A stretch of 64,000 nt of DNA from Tillus elongatus (lineage: Eukaryota; Arthropoda; Insecta; Coleoptera; Cleridae): the NCBI GenBank assembly GCA_964006375.1, contig OZ023267.1:32421266-32485265 (forward strand), written 5' to 3'. A program made the translations under genes and the position numbers. Of this stretch, positions 23,790 to 40,160 are shown in pieces; positions within the stretch are counted from its first letter, which is position 1, and each line of letters begins with the position of its first letter. The notes under the pieces are model-generated. The model had not been told where the DNA came from and made no database searches. It saw only the letters and a program-made list of their open reading frames with translations.

Positions 23790-24460
23790 CATAAAATTGT
23801 CCCAATATGTGACATTGACCCATAACCTTAGCACGATGCTCTTCAAGGCCCAGCCTTATAATGTTCTCTCGAAGATTCTAAGGAACCACACCAGTTGACG
23901 ACATGACTGTTCTAATCAATCGGACACTATCTGCCCTCCACTATCTCTTTACTTGTATTTGGAGGTATCTGTACCTAATGATCCGCTCCTTGCACTTTAT
24001 CTATAGATTATTAGTATTTGGAATGGCGACATCAATCAGCGTCACTTGGTTACAGGACTTATCCACTATTATTATATATGGCCTGTTGTGGGCAATTCGT
24101 TGGTCTGTGAGCACGGTCCGATCCCAGTACAACCTGTATCCTGAGTTCTCTAGAACAGGATCAGGAGTGTATTTATAGTAGGGCACCTTACTAAGCTCTA
24201 AAAGGATCAATTTCAGAGCCAGTTCTTGATGAAGTGTTTTAACAACTGCGTTGTGCCTATCCTTATACCCTGTTTTAGCAAATGCTTGACATCCTATGAT
24301 GACTGACACCAAAATCTACATTTGTCATCTTGGATGGCTGGGTGCAGTAGATTACGTCTTATTACTCGGTGAACAGAAGTATGCGATATACCAGTTTGTC
24401 GAGATAGATTTCTAGTACTAATATGTCGGTCATCTTCAATTGTGATCAAAAAAAGTTCTT
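23790..24460 (-). pseudogene. R2/R4-like non-LTR fragment: Cys/His motif and restriction-like endonuclease
   Basis: Minus strand. A partial Cys/His cluster (CRFWC near 24330, then IIGCQAFA) is followed by RHNAVVKTLHQELAL and KVPYYKYTPDPVLEN. Next come RLYWDRTVLTDQRIAHNRPY and, after a few residues, VTLIDVAIPNTNNL (24312-24001). Beyond this, words like SSTGVVP and CHILGQFYVRK (about 23930-23790) are seen. A CCHC motif followed by an RPD...LIDxAIP domain is characteristic of elements with a C-terminal restriction-like endonuclease (R2/R4/NeSL types). Here RPD reads RPY, losing a catalytic Asp. Frameshifts separate the pieces. The RT itself is absent. Clade is inferred from motif order. Confidence 0.55.
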
Positions 24461-24599
24461 CGTCTTGTGCCGTGGTTACAGTAGCACGTTCTCAAGTTTT
24501 ACTGAAAAACTTGCCTGTTTCTCGAGCCCGTCTTTCAACATTGGCACATGTTTCTCTATGAGGGATTACACGATTAGAAAATCTTCTCCGATATTCTCC

Positions 24600-24840
24600 A
24601 CCCATTTTTTTTGCTAAAACGGCGTAATCTCAAAACATACAAAACTTGATTCTGGAAAGAACATTTTATTCCCTGCCGGTCTGTCGGTAGGAGCGTCGTT
24701 AATAGACGCAATAGCTTTAGAACACATTGAGATATCATCTTCAAATTTGGTATACAGCTAGTTTTATAAAGAAATACGAAAATTTGCTTTGTGGTCAAGT
24801 CATGGACCCTAACTTCATTTTATGAGAATGTCTTTCTGAG
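24600..24840 (-). repeat. Inverted copy of the 31.4-32.8 kb tandem repeat
   Basis: The reverse complement carries the phrases ggtcatgacttgaccacaaa (approximate form), agatgatatctcaa, attctggaacgaa-like words and gttttttacgccgtt, in the same order as in the units at 31430 and 31978. Non-coding. Confidence 0.6.
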
Positions 24841-25095
24841 GAGACTAAATTCGCACAGCTCTCTGGAAGCTATGATTCAATTTGCAGCACTTTTTTAGTG
24901 TATGTTGTAGCGATCTTTGTCAGTCACATAAATTTCTTTTCTCTTGCTGTTAGTTTTTGCAGTAAATTTGTAAAATATAGCATTTGTGAATAGAGAACAA
25001 AGAAATCTTTAAAATGAAGTACCAACTACAAAGGTGAAGTTTTCACGTTGTATGACATCATTTTTTAATCTAAAATTGACACGTTTGGTGATTTT
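24841..25095. other. Unassigned short non-coding stretch
   Basis: Nothing recognised. Confidence 0.4.
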
Positions 25096-26431
<1,336 letters not shown>

Positions 26432-26590
26432 GAATTTTTTTATAAACATGCACAGCCAAATAGAATAAAAATTAAGTACAGTTTTTCCATTCGACTGGTA
26501 CACATAATATTATTGCTTCCTCAGGTTTAAGTAATGTAGTATATTATTAAAACTGAGACTTGTTACAGACGCTGATTATATAACAAAAGC

Positions 26591-27500
<910 letters not shown>

Positions 27501-28534
27501 AATTACTGAAAGCGTTAGGAAAAACGTTCAATATGTAGCAATAAAATTTTTCCCGTGAAATCAGTGCAAACAAAAACAAACGAAAATTTTAAGGAGTACG
27601 TTAAAAGAATGTGACAAATGCATGTTGCAATATCTACAGTCTCTACTGACACGAACCGTGAATTTCCTAATTGAATTTATAAGCGCCTCTACAAAGAAAA
27701 GGCAAATTTTACTAGTTTGAGACGTTGGAATAAAATGCTAATGAAAAAGTAGCACTTTTATTATTGTAGCTGACGTCGAGCTACGCTGTAAAACTCTGAA
27801 AAACATTGTTTTCCCGCTCCAAGTGTCAATATCCTTTATCTCTATAGTCTGCAGTTAAAATTTCAATCTCGATCTAACGCGACCCAAATTTTTATTAAAC
27901 TCAATTCTTGGCTATTATAATATTTATTGGATCTTATATGCCACGGCGCTGCAGGGAAACCTGCTGCTTTTTCACGACTTTTTGCATAATTTAACCCCAG
28001 TACGTATACACAATTTTCTTGAACAAGTATATCTTAATATCTTATATTTGCTTTAAGCGTCAATATGTTGAATGAAGCTCTCGCTATGTATGCATACCGG
28101 ATCCTATTAATAATATAAAACACCGCCATTGGATATTGTTGGCACTGACCAGTTATAGCGTGTCTATAATGCAAAAGTAGATAAAATCCAGAGGTAGCAA
28201 ATAGCGAGTTGTAGCGACTTTTAATATAAATGTATTTCTTTTAACCCATGTTAAGTAGTTAAATAGTAAATAAAAGTTAAAAATATTGCAATAATCTTTA
28301 GTTTGAGCTTAGCAAAAAATAAACACGAGTATGTAGTCATGGATTATTCAAAAAATTACGCCTTAGACCTGCTGCTTTTTTGGAGGAAACCCACTTTTAA
28401 TATTTCGGCATATTTCGGTCTCTTAACACAGGATATTATTTTTTTATGTCAATGAAATTGAGTAAATTTATTTCACCATACAAAAACTTTTAACCTTGTG
28501 CTCTTTTTTGAGACAGCAATGGGCGCAGTTATAA
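27501..28534. other. Unassigned non-coding DNA
   Basis: No recognisable similarity. Confidence 0.45.
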
Positions 28535-28850
28535 CGAATATTGGTTCCAGCAAGATGGAGCTCCCAGTCATTTTGGAAGACGCGTGCGACAATATTTGGA
28601 TACAGTTTTCGCAAAAAAAGTAGATTGGGCGCAGTCGTACTTTTGAGTGACCTCTTAGTTCTCCTGATTTAACGCCACTTGATTTTTTCTTTGGGCCACT
28701 TAAATAAAATTGTCTCCAAAGATAGACCATTAAATCTGACAGACCTAAAGGCTGGACTTCTTGGAAAAACAAGACGAATTGTGCATTCCAGCCTAATTAA
28801 TGTAATAAAATCATGCGAAGCGCGAATTCAGTTGTTTATTCATAACAATA
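28535..28850 (+). pseudogene. Tc1/mariner-type transposase fragment
   Basis: Plus-strand words: EYWFQQDGAPSHFGRRVRQY (second catalytic Asp in QQD), then after a frame change a decayed LRSPDLTPLDFF-like region at about 28655-28685 and FLWGHLN. Continuing are KIVSKDRPLNLTDLKAG and RIVHSSLINVIKSCEARIQLF. This is the C-terminal half of a transposase of the same general type as the element at 55.3-57.5 kb. There are stops, no first catalytic Asp, and no terminal repeats. A SINE lies at its downstream edge. Confidence 0.75.
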
Positions 28851-28851
28851 A

Positions 28852-29005
28852 AAAAAGCCTCGTTGGTCCAGCGGTAAAAACGTGCGCCTCTGAAACAAAG
28901 GGTACTGGGTTTGAGTCTCAGGGTTTTTCTTTCACTTTTTCAGTACATACTGTAATAAATTAACATCCAGGTTCGGGCATTGTAATTGAACACGTTGAAT
29001 GTTGT
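28852..29005 (+). mobile_element. tRNA-derived SINE, head and part of body
   Basis: The head reads agcctcgttggtccagcggt (A box), cgtgcgcctctgaaa, then ggtactgggtttgagtctca (B-box region). The body follows with tttcactttttcagtacata and caggttcgggcat. It matches the SINE at 38.74 kb and is 3'-truncated. It lies at the edge of the mariner fragment. The B box deviates from GGTTCRANNCC by one base. Confidence 0.8.
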
Positions 29006-31429
29006 AACGATTACGTTTCGTTACTGCTTTAATTATTGAAAATAAACCCGTAAGAGACTTAATTAATACCCGACAATCCAATATCTGTACGGCAATTCAT
29101 GTTTTGATTTCAAAAATTATTTTATAAAAAGTCGCCAATGTTTAACTACCCTGAACACTTTACTGCATATCCAATTTGTACGTTAAAATTCATTATACGT
29201 TTGCCATGGAAAACTACCTCGCATTATTACTGAACAAATAATTCCAGGAATGACATAAGCATTTAAAATGTACGTAAGGGATGTTCGAGAACAAAATATT
29301 GTTTATCTTGGAATTTTCCGTAACCGGTGATGTCACCCAACGACGGTTTGAAAGACGTTTGCGTGCAGGGAGAGAATTGCCTGCAAAGCCACCGATTGGA
29401 GGTCTCGTTTTATATCATTCGAATAATGGAGGCTAGAAAGAGCTCGGGCACAGCCACCAACCGTCTCACAGTAAAAATTTCTGCGTGCAGCGACTAAACA
29501 GTTGCCGATCCCAAGACATTAAATGAGTCTCTCCTGAGCTTTCTTAGAGTGAACACCGTCAGGCTCGGTGGCTATGAAATTATCTTAAAACGGGGCTATA
29601 ATATGCTTTCTGTTATCTGTACTACCTAATGATATTGTCAGTGATTATTTAAAGTAACATAAACGATTTTCGAGTTTAAGTAAACATAGTATTCAGCCTA
29701 AAAACGGGAGTTAAGTTGCGTTTTTTTTTTGTTTAGACCTGTTGATTTCTTGTCGTGATCGGAAAGAATTCCTGGTTGTTATCGTACCTAAAGTCAATTG
29801 ATAGTGAATTTTACTTAAGCAAATACACGTTTTGACTGCGATTTGCAAGCGAATTCGGAACATCGACATATGTGTCAAAAGGTCTTGTAATATTGGAGCA
29901 GTAACACCCACCGGCACAATGATCTCTGATGGGAAGTCCCAGTGGTTTTTCCCAGTTTTTCCGCTCTTACTAAAGTCTGGAATCTATGTCAGGCACTCAT
30001 AATTGATTCCACCTGGAAAGCATCTTCACAGGGCCGAAAGATTGACGAGTCTGAACAAATATTTTCTCTGAATCAACAGAATTTTCATGCCGAAATCTAA
30101 CATCTGAAGTTTTAATAACCTGAACTTTCAAAATCATGTAAGCAAGTTTGAGCTCAACAATGTCGGAGAGGTGCTGTCAGCACCACTATATATTTCATGT
30201 CTAATCTCTAAGAATTTGTCTAGTTTTTTTAAATATAAACATACAGTTTTTATTAATTTCTTTTAAATTGTAATTAGCAAATTTTTTCTGTAAAATATCT
30301 AACATACATATTCTCTTTAATATCTCTTAGTTTTCATAATTAATATAGAAATTTCATGTAGGGCAATACCAATAGATTTTCTTTTTTTGGAACCTCACTT
30401 AAGAACTGGCAGGTAATTCACTAGAAAACCTAGCAATTGATTGACAAACATCAAGTATTTTACCTAATCATTTGTGTTTATTTTTGAGCGATACCCTAAG
30501 TAATTAACAGTAACATTTTTGTGATATGCAACTATTTTTATTTTATTATTTTGACACGTGTAGGTAAATTAATAATTTCTTGCTCTTGAAATTCTTGCTG
30601 CTTATCTGATTGTTATTTGTGTGCAATTAATGTTTATTTGAGATTTACCAACCATTTTTTTCCTTTATGTTTGCTATTCCAAATTTAATTTATATGAATA
30701 AATTTATATATTTTGTCATATTATATCTGTTAAATTGAAGAGAAAATCCTCCCTACTTCTTCTTTCTTTTGGCATCAGCGCAAACAATTTATTTCTTACT
30801 AACTATTCTCTAGATATATAAATTTATATGTAACCTGGCACTAGTCTGGAGAGCTTACAAATTTAGAACTCTGGGCAGTGCGAAGCAAGCAAAGGAAGAG
30901 AAGGTGAGTATCAAACTTTATCCAGATCTGTCAGCCTCCTGAAAAGTGCTGCTAATCAATAAATTTGATAGTCTGATAGATAGCTACTTTAGGGTAGGGT
31001 GTTATAGGCAATTGTGACATTACCATAGAGCAGATCTATATCCACCTGAGGTCAGTCAAAATATACCACGGTTCTCGTTCTCTAAAGCTTTTTCTTTGAA
31101 GGAGGTAACAATGTCTGCACGTTCCAAACAACATTTTGAATATTTAATTGACTAATATTTATTCTAGCATTCTTATTTTTGTTGTATTAGTTTCTTTTAG
31201 AATTAAAGATAGTTTTTCTCTTATTTTTTTCTCCTAGATAGCCCGATTAAAATGTGACAGTTGCGCGTCAAGAAAGGGACGTTATTTCTGATAATATCAA
31301 AAAATATATCTTGCCTTCCAAAGAAAGTTTAATTGCCATACGAACGAAGTTGTTTACATGAAATTTATTCTAACTTCATTCAATTGATTGTGCTAGACTT
31401 TTGTATATGTGACCTGTTTTGCGATTAAA
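29006..31429. other. Unassigned non-coding DNA
   Basis: 2.4 kb with no convincing protein similarity on either strand. A moderately GC-rich patch at 29320-29570 and a minus-strand frame at 29917-29711 were examined and not placed. Confidence 0.45.
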
Positions 31430-31431
31430 CC

Positions 31432-32770
31432 CAGCGAGTTTAGAATACATTCGGTAGAGAATAGTCTTGTAAAGTCATCTCGTAACTTCTGCATAGCTGT
31501 GATAATTTATCCTCTTCAGAAAGGCATTTTCAAGGAATGAGTTTAGGGTCCATGACCTGACCACAAAGAAAATGCTTGTATTCTGGTACCTATAAACTTT
31601 TGAAACATTGTATTACCCGAGTTCTATTGAGAGAATGTGAATTTTCACCAAATCAGCCCTTATTTACCACCATCCCCTTACCCAAAAACAATTCGAAATG
31701 TTCCTTTGTCGAGTGCTAACTGGATATCAAATTTAAAGATGATATCTCAATTCGTTCGAAAATTATTGCGCCTATTAACAGACAGGCGTACATGCCGACA
31801 GACAAACAAAAAATGTTCATTCCAGAATCAATTGCTCTATATTTTGAGACTTTTTACGCCGTTCGATTTATATTCAGCACAAAGCACCCGATGTTTGATC
31901 AAATTAAAAGGTTTAAGTAATATAACGTTTATATTACTTAAGTTTTAACAAAAACGTGTCAATTTTCACCAAATCACCAGCGAGTTTAGAATACATTCGG
32001 TAGAGAATAGTCTTGCAAATTGAGTCATAACTTTCCCATAGTTGTGATGATTTATACTCTTCAGAAAGGCATTTTCAAGGAATGAGTTTGGGTCCATGAC
32101 TTGACCACAAAGAAAATACTTGTATTCTGGTACCTATAAACTTTTGAAACGTTACATTACCAAAGTTTAATTGATATAATGTGAATTTTCACCAAATCAA
32201 CCCTTATTTATCCCCTACCCCCTGAAGCGGTCTTACCCAAAAAAAAATTCGAAGTGTTCCTTTGTCGGGCGCTAACTGGATACCAAATTTGAAGATGATA
32301 TCTCAATTCGTTCGAAAGTTATTGCGCCTATTAACAGGCGGACATACATGCCGACAGACAGACAACAAAATGTTCGTTCCAGAATCAAGTTTTCTATATT
32401 TTGAGAGTTTTTACGCTGTTTAATTTAATTTCAGCACAGAGTATCCGATGTTTGATGAAATTAAAAGGTTTCTAATAAATTAACCCTAAAACGTTATATT
32501 ACTTAGGTTTTAACGAAAAGGTGTGAATTTTCACCAAATCTCCCCCCATTCACCCCCTACCCTCTGAAGCGATTTTATCCAAAAACAATCCTAACCGTTT
32601 CTTTGGCGGGTGTTAACTGTGTACCAAATTTAAAGACGATATCTCAATTAGTTCTAAAGTTATCGTGGATACAAACAGACAGACATACAGACAAAAAATT
32701 TTCGTTACCAAATCATGTTTTCTATATGTTTTGACCCTTTTTACGACGTTTAAGCGAAAGCAAATTCATG
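31432..32770. repeat. 546-bp tandem duplication plus a partial third unit
   Basis: Unit 1 starts at 31432 (cagcgagtttagaatacatt) and unit 2 at 31978 with the same words, a period of 546 bp. Both contain ggtacctataaacttttgaa, gtgaattttcaccaaatc, agatgatatctcaattcg, attgcgcctattaacaga and a gttttt-acgccgtt end. A partial third unit runs from about 32521 to 32770. The runs of gacagacagac make it look like many poorly conserved insect repeats. An inverted piece occurs at 24.6 kb. Non-coding; the 103-codon frame at 31637 lies within unit 1. Confidence 0.8.
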
Positions 32771-34269
32771 AAATTTTTGTCGCCGGTGCGATACTTCCAC
32801 ACGTTGTGACGATGTGGAAGTAATAAATATAACAAACGCCTTCACATATCCTAATAACCTTATACTAAGGACTTTATGTACGTGTCACATAATGAAACTT
32901 AATAAGTTTAAAGTAACGTATATGGAAAATAAATATAATGTACCTACTCACACCCCTTACCTTATTTAAATATAGGTACAATAATGTATATTTCCCATGC
33001 TTATATAAATATGAGACAGGAAATATAAAAAATGCCGTGTAACATTTTGAAATTAGACTCTATGAATCATTGTTTATAAGTTCCTGGTATTTTGTGGGCT
33101 GCATAAGTAATAGGAGTCACACTTCTTGCTAAAAGCTGTAATAAATTATCACCAATGGGGTGTAGAGACCATTAAAGCCATTATTTTATAGAGGCTGTAA
33201 ATCACCTATATAAAGACATCATTTTTCATAATCTGCTTTTCATCAAAACACACACACACACACAGCCAAGCCATTTATAAATATCATAATGTGTATACTT
33301 GCATAATTTAAAAGATATTTTACTGCTGAGAAATTCTGAGAACCTTTTAAGGAGCAGGTCTTTAGGTAGCTTGGCACTTACCTAGTTGCTTTAAGTTTAT
33401 GGTTTAATTAAACTAGAAAATCTAGCTTTTTAGTGTGCTTTCTGTTAGTGAATTTTTGTACAAAAAACCGAAATGTAGTCAGTACTTTTTTTTATTTTGC
33501 AGGCACAAATTTAACTGAATGATAATTAAGGCTAATAGATGCTATAAAAATAATATAATTATTATTATTTTATTACCTTAAGCAAAACACACCTAACAAT
33601 TTACAATTTTGTTTGAAACTATAACATCTTACTTTCTCAAGATGACAAATAATATAAGAACACATACAAAATCACGTATGTACCAACTAAAATTCATTCA
33701 AAAACTACTCAAGCGATGCAGAAACAAACACACTGAAATGGGTAAAAATTAAGTATAAATTAAAATTGTATAAACAAAATTTTTGTAGATAAATATTATA
33801 ACGCTAAAATACACATAAAAAGACACAGAAATGTTAATGTAAACAGATATTTATTATCTAATTCAGAATAAAGCTTTAAACACAAGATGTAACAAATATT
33901 TAGTCACGCTTTTGCACACTGCTTTTAAATGTAGATTGTCAACTCCTAAGTGTAAGCATCTTAATAATTTAACGACAAATATGCATTACAATTGTTTTGT
34001 GTGAATCAACATATTGGCCAACAGATTAAACAAAATACCTGACCTGCTACACGATTTTGTAGTAAATGGCATAGCTTCAAACTAAATTGACACAACATCA
34101 TACATCTCTCTTGCTTACTGTTAGTACAACACTGATCAAGAAAACCCCAAACCCAACACTATATATAAAAAAACTCTAATGTTTTTAGAGATATAATTAA
34201 CTCAAAACGTTATTGTCAAATCAAAATAAAGCAAACAAAGTACTCGACGACTTTACAAATAACTCGATG
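32771..34269. other. Unassigned non-coding DNA with a short (CA)n at 33249-33263
   Basis: AT-rich; only the (CA)n run and generic low-complexity sequence were noticed. Confidence 0.45.
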
Positions 34270-35573
34270 ACTGTGCTTCAAGATACCTAATGACAAGGAA
34301 CACCGGCACCAGAACGGACTCTGTCAACTAGGAATATTCCGAAAGAAATTATGGAATAAACATACAGATAACACACACTATGGAAAGCTGTAAAAAATCT
34401 TAAAATAAAGCATTATCTCTCTACGCAGCCAATAAAAAATCGGACAGTTTATGGGCGAGATCCGATAAACAAAAGGCAGAGTTGTTTGCTAGGCATATTT
34501 TCAGTGTATTTTCTCCAAGCTATCTAAACGCTGTGCATACTGAAGTGAAACATTTTTAGGGACACCTTGTCAGATGTCGCTGCCTATACGAAATTTTAAA
34601 AAGCTAAAAGATAAACGAGAAATACAGCTTCTCAATAACATAAATACGTGTCTTGGATGTGATCTGATTACAGGAAAAAATACTAAAGGATCTTCCAGGC
34701 AGAGGACTTAGGTTTCTGACAATAACAATCAATTATATATTACGACGGACATACTGGCCAAACCAGCTGAAATTTGCTCAGAGAATATTGATGCTAAAAT
34801 ATGGGAAACCAGTCAAGGAAGTAAAGTCTTATAGGCCAATAAGTTTGCTTTTAATAATATCCAAACTTCTAGAGAGACCTATCTTAAAGCGAACGATTGA
34901 GGACAAGTTGCTTGACACATGGTTACCAGAACACCAATTTGGGTGTAGGTCGGAACACACGACCATCCAGCAGTGTCAACGAGTTGTCCACAAAATCCAG
35001 AAGGCAATGGATGCAGGACACTACTGTTCAGTAATATTTCTGGATATTAGCCAAGCGTTCCACCAAGTTTGGCATGAAGGCCTGCACTACAAAATTAAAA
35101 AAGCTATTTCCACATCACTATTATATTTTACTACTTGAATTCTACCTAAGCAATCGCTTTTTCCAAATAAAGTATAATGAAAAACTATCTTGTATTCATT
35201 CCGTCAAATCTGGAGTTCCTTAATGCAGCGTACTGAGCCCCATCCTGTATTTACTATATGCAGCAAATATGCCAACAACAGGAGACACAATGACAGGTAT
35301 ATTATCTGATGACACCGTCAGAGTTGTCGCACATGAATCTCCACAAAGACTTTGTGGTATTCTACAAAATTATTGAATTCTAATGCAAGACTGGTTCAAA
35401 AGGCAAAAAAGATCATGGTAAGTGAATCAAAATCTGTTCAAGTGTATTTCACAGGTAAGCGTAGTAGTTACCCACCAGTGAACATCAACGACCAACCAAA
35501 ACCACAAACAGAAGAAGATATGGGGCATCTTGACAAGAGACTAACATGGAAGACGCACATTATAAAAAAGTTA
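34270..35573 (+). mobile_element. Jockey-like non-LTR retrotransposon fragment, cut by a family 1 repeat
   Basis: Endonuclease-RT linker words (LWARSDKQKAELFARH near 34455) lead into RT. 34788-35138 has GKPVKEVKSYRPISLLLIIS, EHQFGCRSEHTTIQQ and FLDISQAFHQVWHEGLHYKI (motif A, with the second conserved D replaced by H). Later come SGVP with a stop in place of Q (about 35212-35224), ILYLLYAA and LSDDTVRVVA (catalytic box now SDD, about 35305). 35352-35573 encodes GHLDKRLTWKTHII, the post-palm region. It stops exactly where the family 1 repeat begins (35574) and does not visibly resume after 36421. It is a different, more decayed copy from the element at 0.4-2.4 kb. Confidence 0.8.
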
Positions 35574-36421
<848 letters not shown>

Positions 36422-38069
36422 AACTTTTATTTGTTTAAAAAAAGGAAAAACAACTATGTCCTACTAATTAGGGTAGCCTTACTAAACTTTATAGAGTAGC
36501 TTAATAATAGTACGCATCTCAGAGAAAAATGTATGTGATTAAAGACAAAGTGGTAGCGAATTAAGACACTAGAGTAGGTCATTTATACTTATTTATTTGT
36601 AATTAGAATTATACATCGCATCTTACAAATAAGCTATGCTTGTTGTTGTATTGACACAATTTCCTTTAATATCTTGCCAAACTCCTTCTATCACCAAAAC
36701 TTATTTTAATAAATGTCACTTTTGATTTTGTTCTTAAATTTGCTTCTTCTGCTATAGTGGGTCCCACCAACGCTTCCATAGTAGCCATAGATATTCCTAT
36801 TTATTTTTATTTATATCTTAACATCAATTGTAGATAAATCTCCTCAAAAACTATCATTCTCCAGCACAATAATTTTGACATTTCTACTTCACATATTAAA
36901 TTCAAATTCCTTAAAAATTATCAGTGTGTATTACAAATATGCGGGTACATATGTATATGGTATTTGATATTGGGGGAGTTTGGAGCTAATCGCTTTGAAA
37001 ATGTGCAAATGGCAACACACACACACACACACACACAACATTTTTCCTGGTGAATATGGTCTTTTGGGCTAGCATTGTTATTATATAATGTGAGTTCTGC
37101 AAAGATTTGAATGCACGATGATTAAAATGGTTTCAGGAACCCTAGTTCGCGTACCTTAGTAATTTTTTTTTCATTTCCTATCACTGTATTATTTATTTTT
37201 GCAAAAGTAAATTTAAACTGTATTATAAAAATTAATGCTACCCTCTTTCTGTTGAAACCTGAGCAAAGCATTTTCCTTTACAAATTTATCATTACTACGA
37301 AAAAACTATTACTGGTAGACAGATCAAATTTATTGTCCCGCTTGTGGAGTTAATTTGCAAACCGGAACTAATTAAACCGCCCAAGATTAAATTTGAAGTT
37401 AGCCACTGGCGCACATTCGCCAATTTCAGGACAAACAATTTACATAATTGCATCTAGTAATTAGGCTAACGTGAGATGAATTAAGTTGGAAATGCCGGAG
37501 GTAAAAACACATCACTGACTATGTCAGACAGAAACAAATCTTCTCCGGAGGCGAAATTCGAATAGTTCTAGTCTCTGATCATAACAGTCGACACTGGGAA
37601 ACCTATATGATCTACGTTCACGTGTAGATTGAATCAACCCCTGTATAATTTAATTGATTACTCGTGCCACTAACGAACCTTGCGTGAGATGCCTCTATAA
37701 CTGCTTTATAATACAAAGGACTTATTTGAAGGGTAGCTATGTATAGTTGTTCAGTTTAATAAAAATCCGCTGTAGACTTCGGTTATCTTAACCGTATATC
37801 GAATTTATCACACAATCAGTCCACATTTAAGCTTTTTAAGGAAAATTCGTGTCCATACTTAATGACTTACAATGAGAAAATGAAATGCAAAAATGCAGTA
37901 GACATAAACTTACGTTTATCCAATGCAGTCCTTTATCCAAACAAAACTTTACCCTACTGCGTTGTCAACGACTTTTAGAGCAGAGAAAGCCGAAAAAAAT
38001 CCGTTTGCTCACCATTGGAACCTAGAATCATGAGACTTCTAGGTACCATTTAAAAAAAAAGCCAATTTG
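36422..38069. other. Unassigned non-coding DNA with (CA)n at 37014-37037
   Basis: No recognisable genes or elements; a (CA)n run of about 24 bp is the only clear feature. Confidence 0.45.
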
Positions 38070-38560
38070 CAAGTAACATTTTCTACAAAAATACTTCAAA
38101 AAACTTGCTAGGTAACCCAAAAGACGAGCATAGTACGGCCAAAATGTCGTGAATTTATCAAATAAGTTGTAAATATTGTGATCTCAAATACGTCGGACAA
38201 ACAGAAAGATCTATTGAAATTAGATTCAAATAATATTTAGCGCAATTAGCATGCGGTACTATAGATAAATCTTCCGTTGCCCGACATATTTGGAACAAAA
38301 AGCAGAATCACCCAAAAAAAAAGACGCAAAAAAACATAGAATTATGCGCTAGATACGTATTTCGACAGAGAAGTGTTCTTCATCAGTAGGTGTCGCTAAA
38401 CTGAGTCTGAGTAACTGAACTTGACTTTCGCGACCTGATGAATACAGATTCGTTGTCGAAATACGTATTGCTCTCTGTTATTATTTTTGTGGTTTTTGGG
38501 GGTTATTCTGCTTTTTGTTTCAGTTTCCAGCCACAGTGTCCAAGCTCAGTCTTTATTCGA
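38070..38560 (+). pseudogene. Penelope-like element 3' end: GIY-YIG endonuclease and tail
   Basis: Translation in one frame gives KNLLGNPKDEHSTAKMS, a stop, IYQISCKYCDLKYVGQTERS, then IEIRFK and, after another stop, SSVARHIWNKKQNHPKKK. This is a nearly complete GIY-YIG domain (GIYxI...YVGQTxRS...HIW) as found after RT in Penelope-like elements; the G of GIY is now part of a stop. The non-coding part at 38330-38500 has the cgtatttcgacagagaa / tgtcgaaatacgtat inverted words commonly seen at 3' ends of such elements. No RT remains. Confidence 0.75.
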
Positions 38561-38649
38561 GATTTTGGGATAATAATCACCACGTTAATGAGGAGAATCT
38601 AAAATTAATAAAAACGTTAGATGACCAGGACAGCTAAACGCCTTCGAAA

Positions 38650-38650
<1 letters not shown>

Positions 38651-38741
<91 letters not shown>
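38651..38741. repeat. (AT)n microsatellite
   Basis: About 90-bp AT run immediately upstream of a SINE. Confidence 0.97.
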
Positions 38742-39262
<521 letters not shown>

Positions 39263-39468
39263 CTAAAGATAGTAATAATAAAAAGTGCATGAATGTCGCT
39301 CCGCCGCCTATGTGTAGTCTACTGATAGATTACAAAAAATACTGGCAGAAGTACGTATGATAGGCAATAAAAGAATCCAGATATATCCGCCAAACGAAAT
39401 ATGTTAATTTTTGTGTTGTTAAACCTCCTTTAATCGTTAATTACCGATTAGTACAAGAATATAAACGT

Positions 39469-40160
39469 CTGAACGCAGCAAGTGCGTTATGGAAGTGAAT
39501 TTTGATTAAAATGCTTTTAATAGCAAATATATCTTTTTAATTCAGGCAGTCATCAATTTGGTTACCGGTATAACCTATATAGTAGAAACAATGTGCCATA
39601 TTTTATCAAAATAACTTATTGTTTGAAAATATACAAAAATTTTCCGGCAATCAACTTTAAATGTTGGTTTCCTAGCCAACAAACGTTAGGTTAATATCAA
39701 ATTGAGTTATTGAAATTTGAAGCATTTAATGAAAATTTGATACCAAAATGCACTTACTGCGTCTCGATTTTTTTTCTTACAAACATAGTTTGATTAAAAA
39801 CGCAATAATGTAATGGTGTTCGAAAACAAATTGTAGCGATCACCAGCGACTTATGGGCCAGCCTGTGATTGTCAAAATAATTTTATAAGTTGCAGCTCAA
39901 GAAACCCTATAATTAACTTATAAAAATTTTTCTCGTCTCTTGTATAATAATAATTATATTGAGCTTTACCGTAGAAATGCGTCACACTGTATATATGTGA
40001 ACAGATAAAAACTGAACGTAAACGCGAATATGGATTCTAGGGGGCCTAGTTTGCGCTCATTTGAAGAAATCTTTTTAAAATTCTAAAGTCGCGGTCTCCT
40101 TATTCACGAATTTTTTGTACGAAAACTAGCTAAAAATTTTGGACAGTTAAACCATAAACT
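39469..40160 (+). repeat. Family 1 repeat, module A plus module C
   Basis: Module A 39469-39766 (ctgaacgcagcaagtgcg ... cacttactgcgtctcg). Then follows the C block with cttataaaaatttttctcgt, gagctttaccgtagaaatgc, ctgtatatatgtgaacagat, ggattctagggggcctag and aaagtcgcggtctcc. The B/(AT)n part follows only after a gap, at 40.6 kb in the palindrome arm. Non-coding. Confidence 0.65.

Noticed and set aside
23903..24178. 91-codon plus-strand frame
   Set aside because: Antisense shadow of the R2/R4-like fragment.
29711..30130. Minus-strand frame with a possible retroviral-type polyprotein flavour
   Set aside because: No catalytic motif or consistent reading frame could be found.
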